From Pirellula staleyi DSM 6068 (lineage in GTDB: Bacteria > Planctomycetota > Planctomycetia > Pirellulales > Pirellulaceae), in assembly GCA_945875845.1 (NCBI GenBank), contig CAMCMB010000031.1, positions 1-64,000 of the forward strand: a DNA stretch of 64,000 nucleotides. The letters run 5' to 3'. The position numbers and the translations under genes are program-made. Below the pieces are notes generated by a model. The model searched no databases, was not told the origin of the DNA, and worked only from the letters and a program-made list of their open reading frames with translations. The stretch's first letter is position 1, and every line of letters starts with the position of its first letter. Positions 9,550 through 17,979 of the stretch are shown here, piece after piece.

Positions 9550-11229
9550 GTGCCTGAAAAATCCTCGTCGGAAATCCTCGATTCGGCTATGCCTCCACTG
9601 TTGGTTCGACCCACGGCGGAAGGCAAAGCGTGGAGTCCTTCGCAACCGCCACCCTTTCCGCCAAAAATCACTAGCGAAGTCCCTCCGTCGCCTTTCGAGG
9701 TCGGTGGGTTGAACCAATTTAATTTGCCCGTCCCTCCAGGCACTCCAGGCAAGTCTTTGCCCCCATCGTCCCGCGTTTCTCCAAGAACGGAAATAGGTCA
9801 AGCCGAATCCGATAAGGAGAGCCCGGAATCAACCGACTCGATTTATGAGCGCCTGGTTCCGTTGACGTTGAAAGAAACCCCGTCGTGGCTGATCAGCTTG
9901 GTCGTGCATGTCGCCTTGATTTTGCTGCTGGCGCTGATTCCACTGAGCGACCAAATACGAACAACCATCTCGCTGCTTGCCGGTATCAGTGACGAGCAAG
10001 GTCAGGACGAGCTATCGGTGTTTGAAACACAGTCCGATTCCGTCGAATTGGATCCCAACGAGTCTTTGTCGATGAACCTGGAACCCACGCTCAATGAAAT
10101 AGTCGTTGTCGATGTTACCCCATCCATCAATTCACTGACAGACTTGGCTGTCCCGCTCACCATCACAAACGGGTTGCGTGGCCGAACGGGTGCGATGAAG
10201 GATGCTTTGTTGAAGGCGTACGGAGGAACGCAGGGGACCGAAGATGCCGTTGCGGCAGGACTGAAGTGGCTTGCAAATAATCAACGCAAAGACGGCTCAT
10301 GGAGTTTAGTGGGCCCATATACCGACGGAGGGGTCAATGAGAACAAGCCCGCCGCATCCGCGATGGCATTGTTGGCATTTATGGGAGCGGGAAACACGCA
10401 CCAATCCGGCGAATACAAAGAAGTTGTTAGAAAGGGAATTACGTTTGTAGTCAAGTTGCAGAACAAGGAAGGATTCTTTGCCGACCAATCCGCAGGAAAT
10501 CAGCGAACTTACGCGCACGCTCAATGCTCGATTGCCGTCTGTGAGTTGTATGGAATGACAGGAGACAAAGAGCTGCGCGACATAGCTCAAAAGTCCATTC
10601 GGTATGCAGAAAAATCCCAAGGTAAAAATGGTGGTTGGCGCTATCAGCCGCGCGAGGCAGGGGATACCAGCGTAACTGGCTGGTACGTGATGGCTCTGAT
10701 TAGTGCGAGAATGGCAGGGCTCGATGTGGACAGTGAAGTTCTTGAACGGGTCCATCAATTTCTAGATTCCGTGCAACGCCGCAATGGAAGCAATCGTCCC
10801 GATGCCGAAGGGGAGCGATACGCATATATGTCCTACTCAGCATCGACTCCCGCAATGACCGCTGAGGGTATGCTTTGTCGTTTGTACCTGGGCTGGGATA
10901 CCAAAGACCCTCGCATCGTTGAGGGCGCTGAATTTCTTGTCAGCAACCCGATCGCAATGGAACCGGATCGCATTTCTTATTACTACTGGTACTACGCAAC
11001 GACCACGTTGCATCACATAGGCGGACAAGCTTGGACAGCCTGGAATCAGTCGATGAAGGAGGTGCTTCCAAAGATGCAGGTTGCGAACGGAAAAGAAAGG
11101 GGAAGCTGGCCAGGGGACGACGATAATCACGCGAATGCAGGTGGCAGGTTGTATGCAACTTGTTTCGCACTCTATTGTTTGGAATCCTACTATCGCCATC
11201 TGCCGCTAAGCGAAATGGCACCCCAATAA
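9550..11229 (+). CDS. Membrane-anchored squalene-cyclase/prenyltransferase-fold protein
   Basis: A 559-residue protein starting at GTG. Residues 1-100 are a Pro-rich cytoplasmic region, one transmembrane helix follows at about residues 113-134 (SLVVHVALILLLALIPL), then an acidic linker. Residues about 215-550 form an alpha/alpha-toroid of the squalene-hopene cyclase/prenyltransferase type, with recurring QRKDGSW, GFF and GGWRYQP motifs (QW-like). The cyclase DXDD motif is not seen, so squalene cyclisation is unlikely; a binding or structural role is more plausible. Similar proteins are common in planctomycetes. It ends 9 bp before the BMC shell gene, which suggests co-transcription. Confidence 0.8.
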   Translation: MPEKSSSEILDSAMPPLLVRPTAEGKAWSPSQPPPFPPKITSEVPPSPFEVGGLNQFNLPVPPGTPGKSLPPSSRVSPRTEIGQAESDKESPESTDSIYERLVPLTLKETPSWLISLVVHVALILLLALIPLSDQIRTTISLLAGISDEQGQDELSVFETQSDSVELDPNESLSMNLEPTLNEIVVVDVTPSINSLTDLAVPLTITNGLRGRTGAMKDALLKAYGGTQGTEDAVAAGLKWLANNQRKDGSWSLVGPYTDGGVNENKPAASAMALLAFMGAGNTHQSGEYKEVVRKGITFVVKLQNKEGFFADQSAGNQRTYAHAQCSIAVCELYGMTGDKELRDIAQKSIRYAEKSQGKNGGWRYQPREAGDTSVTGWYVMALISARMAGLDVDSEVLERVHQFLDSVQRRNGSNRPDAEGERYAYMSYSASTPAMTAEGMLCRLYLGWDTKDPRIVEGAEFLVSNPIAMEPDRISYYYWYYATTTLHHIGGQAWTAWNQSMKEVLPKMQVANGKERGSWPGDDDNHANAGGRLYATCFALYCLESYYRHLPLSEMAPQ

Positions 11230-11238
11230 AGCAATGAT

Positions 11239-11955
11239 ATGAGCAAAACCACGTTAGCAAGTTTAGAGGAATGGCTTCCTAAATCCGAGACGGCAGATGT
11301 CACCCTGCCGGATTCGATTGGCATTTTAGAAACGCTTGGCTGGACAGCCGCCATCGTTGCATTGGACCAAATGTCCAAGCAAGCCCAAATACAAGTGATC
11401 CAAGCAGAGTGGAACGATATGCTCGGCTCGGTGATCAAAATCGCCGGTTCGATCAGCGATGTTGAGTCCGCGTTGGAGATGGGCCTCAAAACGGCGACTC
11501 TCTTCCATCCCACATCCGACCCAAATGCTGCCCCCAAGTCGATGATTCGAATCATCAATCGACCGGATGAACAAGCATTGCGAGCTATACTAAGCCCAGA
11601 CGAATACAATGTTTTGATCGAACAATCCGTTGTCAAACGCCCTTCAACCACGAACACCACCGCAGGAACCAACGAGATGGCCGAGAACAGCCAAGCACTG
11701 GGATTTATTGAAACGCAAGGCTTCACGGCTGTCTTTGAAGCCATCGATACGGCCTGCAAAGCCGCATCGGTGGAAGTGGTTGGCAAAGAGAAGCTAGGGG
11801 GTGGGTATGTCACCGTAGTCATCCGCGGCGACGTGGCCGCCGTGAATGCGGCCATTGATGCTGCCAAACCTCGTGTCGAAGGGCTCGGCAAATTGATTGC
11901 GTGCCACGTGATCGCTAGGCCATCCTCCGCCGCGCTTTGCTTGTTGCCGAAATAA
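11239..11955 (+). CDS. Bacterial microcompartment shell protein with two BMC domains
   Basis: A 238-residue protein with two tandem BMC folds. Domain 1 (about residues 23-115) starts SIGILETLGWTAAIVALDQM and is divergent. Domain 2 (about 151-237) is close to canonical hexamer-forming shell proteins: ALGFIETQGFTAVFEAID, then GGGYVTVVIRGDVAAVNAAI and HVIARPS, ending LLPK. Tandem-domain (BMC-T) proteins usually form trimeric pseudohexamers in polyhedral shells. No second shell protein, BMC-P pentamer protein or signature enzyme (aldehyde dehydrogenase, phosphotransacylase, aldolase) is present in this window. It follows the terpene-cyclase-fold gene by 9 bp. The family assignment is sure; the role is open. 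Confidence 0.9.
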   Translation: MSKTTLASLEEWLPKSETADVTLPDSIGILETLGWTAAIVALDQMSKQAQIQVIQAEWNDMLGSVIKIAGSISDVESALEMGLKTATLFHPTSDPNAAPKSMIRIINRPDEQALRAILSPDEYNVLIEQSVVKRPSTTNTTAGTNEMAENSQALGFIETQGFTAVFEAIDTACKAASVEVVGKEKLGGGYVTVVIRGDVAAVNAAIDAAKPRVEGLGKLIACHVIARPSSAALCLLPK

Positions 11956-12261
11956 CAACCTTGCACAGGCAGCTGACTTGTTAGTGGCGTTACCTTTCGA
12001 AATTGCGGGCAATTTCACCGGGAGAGCGCGGCCACCCCTGGAAACAGGTTTTCCTCGACTTTGCCCAATCCATTCATTGCTGGTGAGGGTGAGGCTCCTG
12101 CCGAACCGTGGCGTAAATAACTCGGCAGGAGCCTCGTTCTCCCATTTTTCCCAATGAGTTACAGGGCGTATTTCCAATCGCAACTATTGACCCCACCACC
12201 AAATATAGCGATATTAGGCAATGTTACTGAATTTTGCTAAACCATACTAAGATCGCTAGAT
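11956..12261. other. Intergenic region with a hairpin repeat
   Basis: No gene is seen in this 306-bp gap between the BMC gene and the ATPase gene. It contains a 45-bp hairpin repeat (separate entry), with AT-rich sequence just before the start of the downstream gene that may hold its promoter. Confidence 0.5.
12091..12135. repeat. Hairpin repeat GAGGCTCCTGCCGA / TCGGCAGGAGCCTC
   Basis: Perfect 14-bp arms at 12091-12104 and 12122-12135 enclose a 17-nt loop. The core is shared with the arrays at 4975-5123 and 31197-31240. The short trailing T-run (CCCATTTTT) would allow it to act as a terminator for the BMC gene, but the family's dispersal argues for a mobile repeat. Confidence 0.75.
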
Positions 12262-13443
12262 ATGGACCCTCGAACCAATCCATATGCTCCTGGTGCAGGA
12301 ACTCCCCCACCGGAACTTGCCGGTAGACAGGGGCTAATTGAATCGGCGTCTATTGCGTTGGATCGCATCCGACAAAGGCTTTCGGCCCGAAGTCTCGTGA
12401 TGTACGGCTTGCGAGGGGTAGGCAAAACCGTGCTTCTCAACCAAATTCGCTTAAACGCCGAGGCTGCGGGCACCATCTGCGTCCCGATCGAAGCACCTGA
12501 ATCGAGATCGTTGCCTGCGATCCTCTTGCCTTCCCTGCGAAGCAGTTTGATTCGGCTAAGTCGAGCTCAGGCAGCGAAAGCTGGGGTCAAGAGAATTTTT
12601 GGCGCGCTAGCATCGTTTGCCAAAGCCTTCAAAGTGAAATATGAGGACATTGAATTCTCCGTTGATTTGGAACCTGTCGAAGGAATTGCGGACAGCGGTG
12701 ACTTGGAGCACGATTTGGCTGAACTGATTCAAATACTCGGCGAGGTCGCCCGAGAACAAAATACCGTAATCGCCTTGTTTATCGATGAGCTGCAGTATGT
12801 GGAAGAAAAACATCTGGCTGCGTTGATCACCTCCCTTCACCGAGCCAACCAATTCCAATTGCCTGTGACGCTCTTTGCAGCAGGCTTGCCTCAACTTCTT
12901 GGTCAGCTAGGCAAAGCAAAGTCTTATGCAGAGCGATTGTTTGATTTCCAGCCAATTGGACCTCTGACTCCGGAACACGCGAGAGAAGCAATCGTGATAC
13001 CGGCAAAGAAGCAGCATGTCGATTTTGACGACGTTGCCGTCGAAGAAATAGTGCGTGCAACTGGCTGCTATCCTTATTTTCTGCAGGCGTGGGGGCAACA
13101 TTGTTGGCAAATCGCTTCCTCATCGCCAATTACGGTTCTCGATGCCATCGCAGCAACGGAAGCTGCCATTGCGCAATTGGATAGCAGCTTCTTTCGTGTG
13201 CGCTTCGACCGACTGGCACCATCCGAGAAAAGATACATGCGAGCGATGGCAGAATTAGGGGCTGGTCCACACCGGTCAGGCGACGTTGCAGAGATTCTAA
13301 AGCGGCAAGTCAACAGCATTGCACCCACTCGCAGCGCGCTTATTCGGAAAGGGATGGCTTATAGTCCCGCCCATGGTGATATCGCATTTACGGTCCCCTT
13401 GTTCGATGGCTTCATGAAACGAATTTTGCGTTTGGAGGAATAG
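12262..13443 (+). CDS. AAA/STAND-like ATPase
   Basis: A 393-residue P-loop ATPase. Walker A is GLRGVGKT (about residues 50-57), Walker B is VIALFIDELQ (about 170-179), with a sensor-like LFAAGLPQLL segment, an ATGCYPYFLQAWG block typical of archaeal-ATPase/STAND relatives, and a C-terminal winged-helix-like region (KRYMRAMAELG). An Ala/Lys-rich insert lies at about 95-125. Relatives of this type occur alone or on mobile elements, and substrate or partner is unknown. It is convergent with the FtsK-like gene, 16 bp apart. ATPase is sure, function is not. Confidence 0.78.
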   Translation: MDPRTNPYAPGAGTPPPELAGRQGLIESASIALDRIRQRLSARSLVMYGLRGVGKTVLLNQIRLNAEAAGTICVPIEAPESRSLPAILLPSLRSSLIRLSRAQAAKAGVKRIFGALASFAKAFKVKYEDIEFSVDLEPVEGIADSGDLEHDLAELIQILGEVAREQNTVIALFIDELQYVEEKHLAALITSLHRANQFQLPVTLFAAGLPQLLGQLGKAKSYAERLFDFQPIGPLTPEHAREAIVIPAKKQHVDFDDVAVEEIVRATGCYPYFLQAWGQHCWQIASSSPITVLDAIAATEAAIAQLDSSFFRVRFDRLAPSEKRYMRAMAELGAGPHRSGDVAEILKRQVNSIAPTRSALIRKGMAYSPAHGDIAFTVPLFDGFMKRILRLEE

Positions 13444-13459
13444 ACGGATTTTCTTGCAA

Positions 13460-16400
13460 CTATGCGTTTATTTTACTTACAAGGATCTTGTTTAAGACGC
13501 TTTGCAATTCGAACGGTCGAAACTTGGTGGCTTTCCCTTCGATGTCGTCGTGGATCAACGCAACATATCGCTCGAGCCGGTTGGCTGCGTTCGTATCGAT
13601 GAGTTGATTGGAATCCGATGCGCTCATTTGCATCAGTATTCGTAGCTCAATGTCGCGCAGCGACTGCCTCGAAATCCATCGCGTCAACGTTGCGGCGCTG
13701 TCGGCCCATAGCCATACATGCATGCCCAAAGTTGGACCGTCTCGCATTAGGTCCGCCAAGACCGCATCCGGCTTCGGACTACCATCCCCAGCCTCACCAA
13801 ACGAATACTCCTCACTTCGTCTGAGTTCTCGAAAACGAGATATATTGACGACCGCAACTAACATTGATGGATACGCCTGATCGGGTGCGGCGCTACGTCG
13901 GTCCAGTTCTAGCTTGATCGCTTCCATCGTGGTATCGATACTGCGTACATCTGCGATTTGAACAAGCCTTTTGTTGTTGGCCAATTGCCCAATCAGGATT
14001 CGCAAGGACTCATCTTCGTTTCGCGAACCGTCCATAAGCACAACCGAGGGTTGGTTGGAGGAACCATCCGTCGTCGGAGCCACATGCGAAAAACCTGCGA
14101 TCAAGCTCGCCAGAAGTGCAGCAGCGCTCGATTCGTCTTGCCCCACGACCATCACATTGCGACCAGCGCTCCGCGACAAGGACTTGATGATCGGCGGATC
14201 GATCGAGACACTCTCGCCCAAAATCATAGGCAAAGATGCGTCATCCATGTGCAAATCGGCCAAAGCCATGGCAATACTGGCCTCATCCCAGACGGCTGGT
14301 TTATGTCCTTCGAAAACAACCTGCCTACCCAACGCGTTGGTGGTCGGCGAGTGTGGAACCGGGAATTTCTTGAGCCCGACCAAGCGTTCTACTTGAGCAT
14401 TCTTTTCAACATAGGCGACTTGGAAATTCAAATTGCTTTCGAACCTTCCACCCGCGTCGTTGTAAATCGCTTGCCCAGAGTGCCTCAGTCGTTCTGCCGC
14501 CGTGTTGTCTTCGCTAAGTATCAACATGGCATCGGAGCTATCGCAATGCAATGCAATCCGCACCGCCATTTGCGAAAGCGTTGTGCGGGGCAACGAGTAG
14601 GCCCCGCCAAGCGTTTGTGAGGCCAATAGGAGATGGATTCCAAACGATCGCCCCTGACGAACAATCCGATCCATCAGCATCGAGGCCTGTTGAGAAAGCT
14701 TGTCATCCTCGACAAACAACTCTTGAAACTCATCGATGAGAACTAAGATTCGCGGCAAACTATGCTGAGGATATTTTTTGGCAAGGCTCGGTAGATCTTG
14801 CACTCCCCATTGCCGAAAAGCTTCCCCACGCGCATGCAGCACGCGATCCAAATACTCGAGCGTGCTGACACCAAACTCTCGCTTGCTCTCAATTCCGATA
14901 ATATCCGCATGCGAAAGCATCGTCTCGGCATAGACTTGAAACTCCACCCCCTTCTTAAAGTCCAATAGAACGAGACGCAACTGTTCTGGCGAGTATTTCA
15001 TCGCGGCACTTGTAATCAAAGTGTGCAACAAAGAGCTTTTCCCCGAACCCGTTTTCCCTGCGATCAGCACGTGCTGGGCTGTGCCCATACCCAGTTTCAA
15101 AGACTGAACGCGTCCCGCATCCGAAATGCCCAAGGGAATCGAGAGCCCCTCGGCGCTGGATGTCGTTTGCTGTCCGCTAGCTGGTATTTCAATCGATTCA
15201 AACGGGACAACACGTTTGCCCAAATTGAGAGTGGAAGCAACATGATGCTCCATGATCTCTTGGATTCGTTCCTCAGAGGGTGGCTGCTCGGGCAACACAC
15301 GGCACATCGACAACTCGGGATGATCGATGGTGATCTCAACAGAGGGATCGCCGGCGATGGAATCAACGACTTGGCTTGGTATGGCTGCCAACTTGAGTCG
15401 CAAGCCAAATTCATTCAGTTTAGAACGGTCTGCGAATGTCGGCCAAACGTAGGAGTCGGAAACTTGCAGTATGACTCCTACGCCACACTTCCCACCGGAT
15501 GACATTATCGAACAAAGAGATTGCCAGGAGTGGTCATCCAAACCGAATGGAAAGTTGGACCAGACGATGAGTCGGTAGGGAACCGCCATCGGACCAGCAC
15601 TATTGTTGTACTCGATCAAGTTCGCATACCGATTGCGGAGACTCTGCTGAATGATGTCTTCCACATGCCGAGCCGTGTTTGCAAGTTGTTCGGAGATATG
15701 AAGTGGCTGCGTCCAAACTCGGTGGTTTACCAACGAGGGATCCACGTCCGCCAACGACATGATCCAGGAGAACTGCTTGCCCAAACCCTCGGGGTCAATG
15801 ATCGTTACATTCAAGTTACCCGCAGGAACCGATGTTACCGCTCGAAGTAGAGTGTTGCGAACCATCCGATCCGAAGCGCCTTTGCATTCGGGATCTGTTT
15901 CCAAAACCAATGCACCATGCGACAACAAATCGTAAAAGATAGACCAAGGCTGTTCCAAAGCCTCGTTCGAAAAATTCGAATCGTTGATCTTGGATTGAAG
16001 GTGTTCGTGCGGTTGAATCTCACCGAGTTTCCAAGCCAAAGAATCGCTGATGCGTGGCCAATTGCCATCGGTATAGCATTGAGAATCCCAAGGAGGAAAG
16101 GCTCCAAGAGTTTGGTTCTGAAGGGCGTGCATTCGTCTTGCCGAACGATCGCAACCATTCAACCAGCGCTGCATCGAGAATTTCTGCGAACGCTGAAACT
16201 CATCCTCAAGGTTCGCGAAAAACGCTTTCCGGTCCCGCTTCCATGTCTCTTTGGACGTTTCGTTTTGTCTGGCAAGTGCGTCGAGACGAGGCTCTTGGTC
16301 CGAATCGGTTTTACGTTGTTGTTCTTTTCTATTGGCAGCGAAAGCACCACGTTTCTGACGACTTGAGGCCACGAGCGTCTCAGCCTGCAAGGTGTATTCA

Positions 16401-17416
16401 TTCATGAGCCGGGTTCGATTTTGTTGATACTGTTCCTCCAGCTTGAGCTGGTTCGCAGAGTATTGATTTTCGAAGCGAGCCATTTCGTTTTGACAGTTGT
16501 TTTCTGCGATGCGTCCCCCTTGGGCCAGGATCAGATAAGCGATCTGCTCATCCTGGACAACCATTGGGAACATACGGCGAATCGTGCGTGTTACCATAGG
16601 CGTCGTCGTAAAATGGATGATGGCAGAAAAAACGATCGATCCAACTATGCCAACTACCGCGACTAGGATTGGGCCTACTCCCAGAGACCACGCGATGAAT
16701 GCGCTTAGCGCGCCGAGGATCGGGCCGAACGCCAAAAACCAATACGAACCAAGCATCTTAGTTACCGGATTGGATTGCATTCGTTGAATGTCTTTAGCAA
16801 GCGATTTTTTTTGAATCTCGAATTGCTTGCCTACCTGATTGAGATCTAGCAGTGCCAAAACTTCCTTGGTGCTTTCGACCGAAAGACTGGCGGAGAGGTT
16901 TTGCAAGTCGACGGCGCCGGTTCGAATTCCAACCCATTCGCGGCACTCATCCATTTGGTGCTCCACCGCCATCCGTTCCGTTTCCAATTTGGCTTTGATA
17001 CCATCTCTCGCACTCGCCAACGACGATTTCGTATCGTCGAGTTTTTTTTTCAGTGCGTTGGACGCATTTTCGTTTTCGCTTTTGATTTTCGCCTTGTTGT
17101 GGCTGAACTCGGACTTGAGTCGTTTCGACTCTTCCTTCTCGTCGAGGATATTTTGAAGTGTTTCGCGTTCAGCTATCGCCATCTGCTTTTCAAGTTGCGA
17201 ATCCCAATGGGTGATGGCTTTGCGCCAGCCTTCAAAGTGTTCTCTCTGCATTCGACTTTGTTGAATCGAAAAGGCAGAAGTAGCCTCGTTGCGTTTCAAT
17301 TCGAGGGAATTTTTGTCGACAGATCGAGAACGTTCCAAATGATTTAGCCGAACTCGCAAGCCTCGCAGCATTCGGATTTGTCTAGCAAACAATTGTCCGT
17401 TGAGATTCGTGCGCAT
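13460..17416 (-). CDS. FtsK/SpoIIIE (EccC-like) multi-ATPase membrane protein
   Basis: A very large protein, 1318 residues from the ATG at 17416, which lies 5 bp after the upstream gene's stop; an ATG at 17449 would overlap that gene by 28 bp. Numbering below uses the longer form. Long coiled coil is predicted at about 30-225 and 330-410 around two membrane helices at about 231-281. Three FtsK-like modules follow. The first (about 510-680) has no Walker A. The middle (about 770-990) is intact, with Walker A AGKTGSGKSS (about 798) and Walker B VLIDEFQE (about 905). The third has a broken P-loop, VVGQDESSAA (about 1103). This resembles type VII secretion EccC or DNA-pumping ATPases. No WXG100 or other secretion gene is nearby. 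Confidence 0.82.
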   Translation of the reverse strand: MRTNLNGQLFARQIRMLRGLRVRLNHLERSRSVDKNSLELKRNEATSAFSIQQSRMQREHFEGWRKAITHWDSQLEKQMAIAERETLQNILDEKEESKRLKSEFSHNKAKIKSENENASNALKKKLDDTKSSLASARDGIKAKLETERMAVEHQMDECREWVGIRTGAVDLQNLSASLSVESTKEVLALLDLNQVGKQFEIQKKSLAKDIQRMQSNPVTKMLGSYWFLAFGPILGALSAFIAWSLGVGPILVAVVGIVGSIVFSAIIHFTTTPMVTRTIRRMFPMVVQDEQIAYLILAQGGRIAENNCQNEMARFENQYSANQLKLEEQYQQNRTRLMNEYTLQAETLVASSRQKRGAFAANRKEQQRKTDSDQEPRLDALARQNETSKETWKRDRKAFFANLEDEFQRSQKFSMQRWLNGCDRSARRMHALQNQTLGAFPPWDSQCYTDGNWPRISDSLAWKLGEIQPHEHLQSKINDSNFSNEALEQPWSIFYDLLSHGALVLETDPECKGASDRMVRNTLLRAVTSVPAGNLNVTIIDPEGLGKQFSWIMSLADVDPSLVNHRVWTQPLHISEQLANTARHVEDIIQQSLRNRYANLIEYNNSAGPMAVPYRLIVWSNFPFGLDDHSWQSLCSIMSSGGKCGVGVILQVSDSYVWPTFADRSKLNEFGLRLKLAAIPSQVVDSIAGDPSVEITIDHPELSMCRVLPEQPPSEERIQEIMEHHVASTLNLGKRVVPFESIEIPASGQQTTSSAEGLSIPLGISDAGRVQSLKLGMGTAQHVLIAGKTGSGKSSLLHTLITSAAMKYSPEQLRLVLLDFKKGVEFQVYAETMLSHADIIGIESKREFGVSTLEYLDRVLHARGEAFRQWGVQDLPSLAKKYPQHSLPRILVLIDEFQELFVEDDKLSQQASMLMDRIVRQGRSFGIHLLLASQTLGGAYSLPRTTLSQMAVRIALHCDSSDAMLILSEDNTAAERLRHSGQAIYNDAGGRFESNLNFQVAYVEKNAQVERLVGLKKFPVPHSPTTNALGRQVVFEGHKPAVWDEASIAMALADLHMDDASLPMILGESVSIDPPIIKSLSRSAGRNVMVVGQDESSAAALLASLIAGFSHVAPTTDGSSNQPSVVLMDGSRNEDESLRILIGQLANNKRLVQIADVRSIDTTMEAIKLELDRRSAAPDQAYPSMLVAVVNISRFRELRRSEEYSFGEAGDGSPKPDAVLADLMRDGPTLGMHVWLWADSAATLTRWISRQSLRDIELRILMQMSASDSNQLIDTNAANRLERYVALIHDDIEGKATKFRPFELQSVLNKILVSKINA

Positions 17417-17421
17417 ATTCG

Positions 17422-17979
17422 TTACCCAATGCCAATCCGATAGCACCATCGGTGCGTGAGCATTCTCTCTGGATCCGATGCAGGAACAATCGCGATCGTC
17501 CGGTCAGCATCATCATACCTAAGCTGCCCGATGGTTGCGAGCAATTGGAGCTTGGTTGGAACGAATTCGCGTTTCAGATGGTTTAGCCCGATTTCAGAAC
17601 TAGTCGCACTGGCGACAATCCATTCGGTCGAGACACGATATCTCGAACCGAACCCAATGGACTCTTTGGAGTTCTTGCACGCAACGTCGAATTTCAGCGA
17701 GGATGCATACTGAGATTCGATCGCGATCGACCAGTGTCCGTTTCCGGACAAGCCAACTCCCAAGAGAACGGGACACAAGCTCGCTCCGATCGATTCTTCG
17801 ACGATTTGTTGCATGGGTGGGCTCACAGGCCATGCGTCCGCAGGGGTCCCTTCGATCGACTCGAGCACCGGATAAAACGAATCGCCATCCAGCGTTCCGA
17901 TCTCGTGTGCTAGCCGATCACCGAGCCTCCGATAGCGAACGCACAATACGCCTGCCGACAACGAAGCCGTGCGGTTCAT
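17422..17979 (-). CDS. Hypothetical protein between prfB and the FtsK-like gene
   Basis: A 185-residue protein that I do not recognise. It has no signal peptide or clear membrane helix and reads as a globular mixed alpha/beta protein. Its ATG overlaps the prfB stop (ATGA at 17976-17979), and it ends just before the FtsK-like gene, so it is translated within a prfB-led operon. Given the position it may be an accessory factor of the large ATPase; this is inference from context only. Confidence 0.7.
   Translation of the reverse strand: MNRTASLSAGVLCVRYRRLGDRLAHEIGTLDGDSFYPVLESIEGTPADAWPVSPPMQQIVEESIGASLCPVLLGVGLSGNGHWSIAIESQYASSLKFDVACKNSKESIGFGSRYRVSTEWIVASATSSEIGLNHLKREFVPTKLQLLATIGQLRYDDADRTIAIVPASDPERMLTHRWCYRIGIG

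Noticed and set aside
9550-11229. True squalene-hopene cyclase
   Set aside because: The DXDD catalytic motif is absent and the protein has an N-terminal membrane anchor and only part of the toroid motifs.
11239-13443. Microcompartment operon
   Set aside because: Only one shell gene is present; no pentamer (BMC-P) protein or signature enzymes were found within the window.
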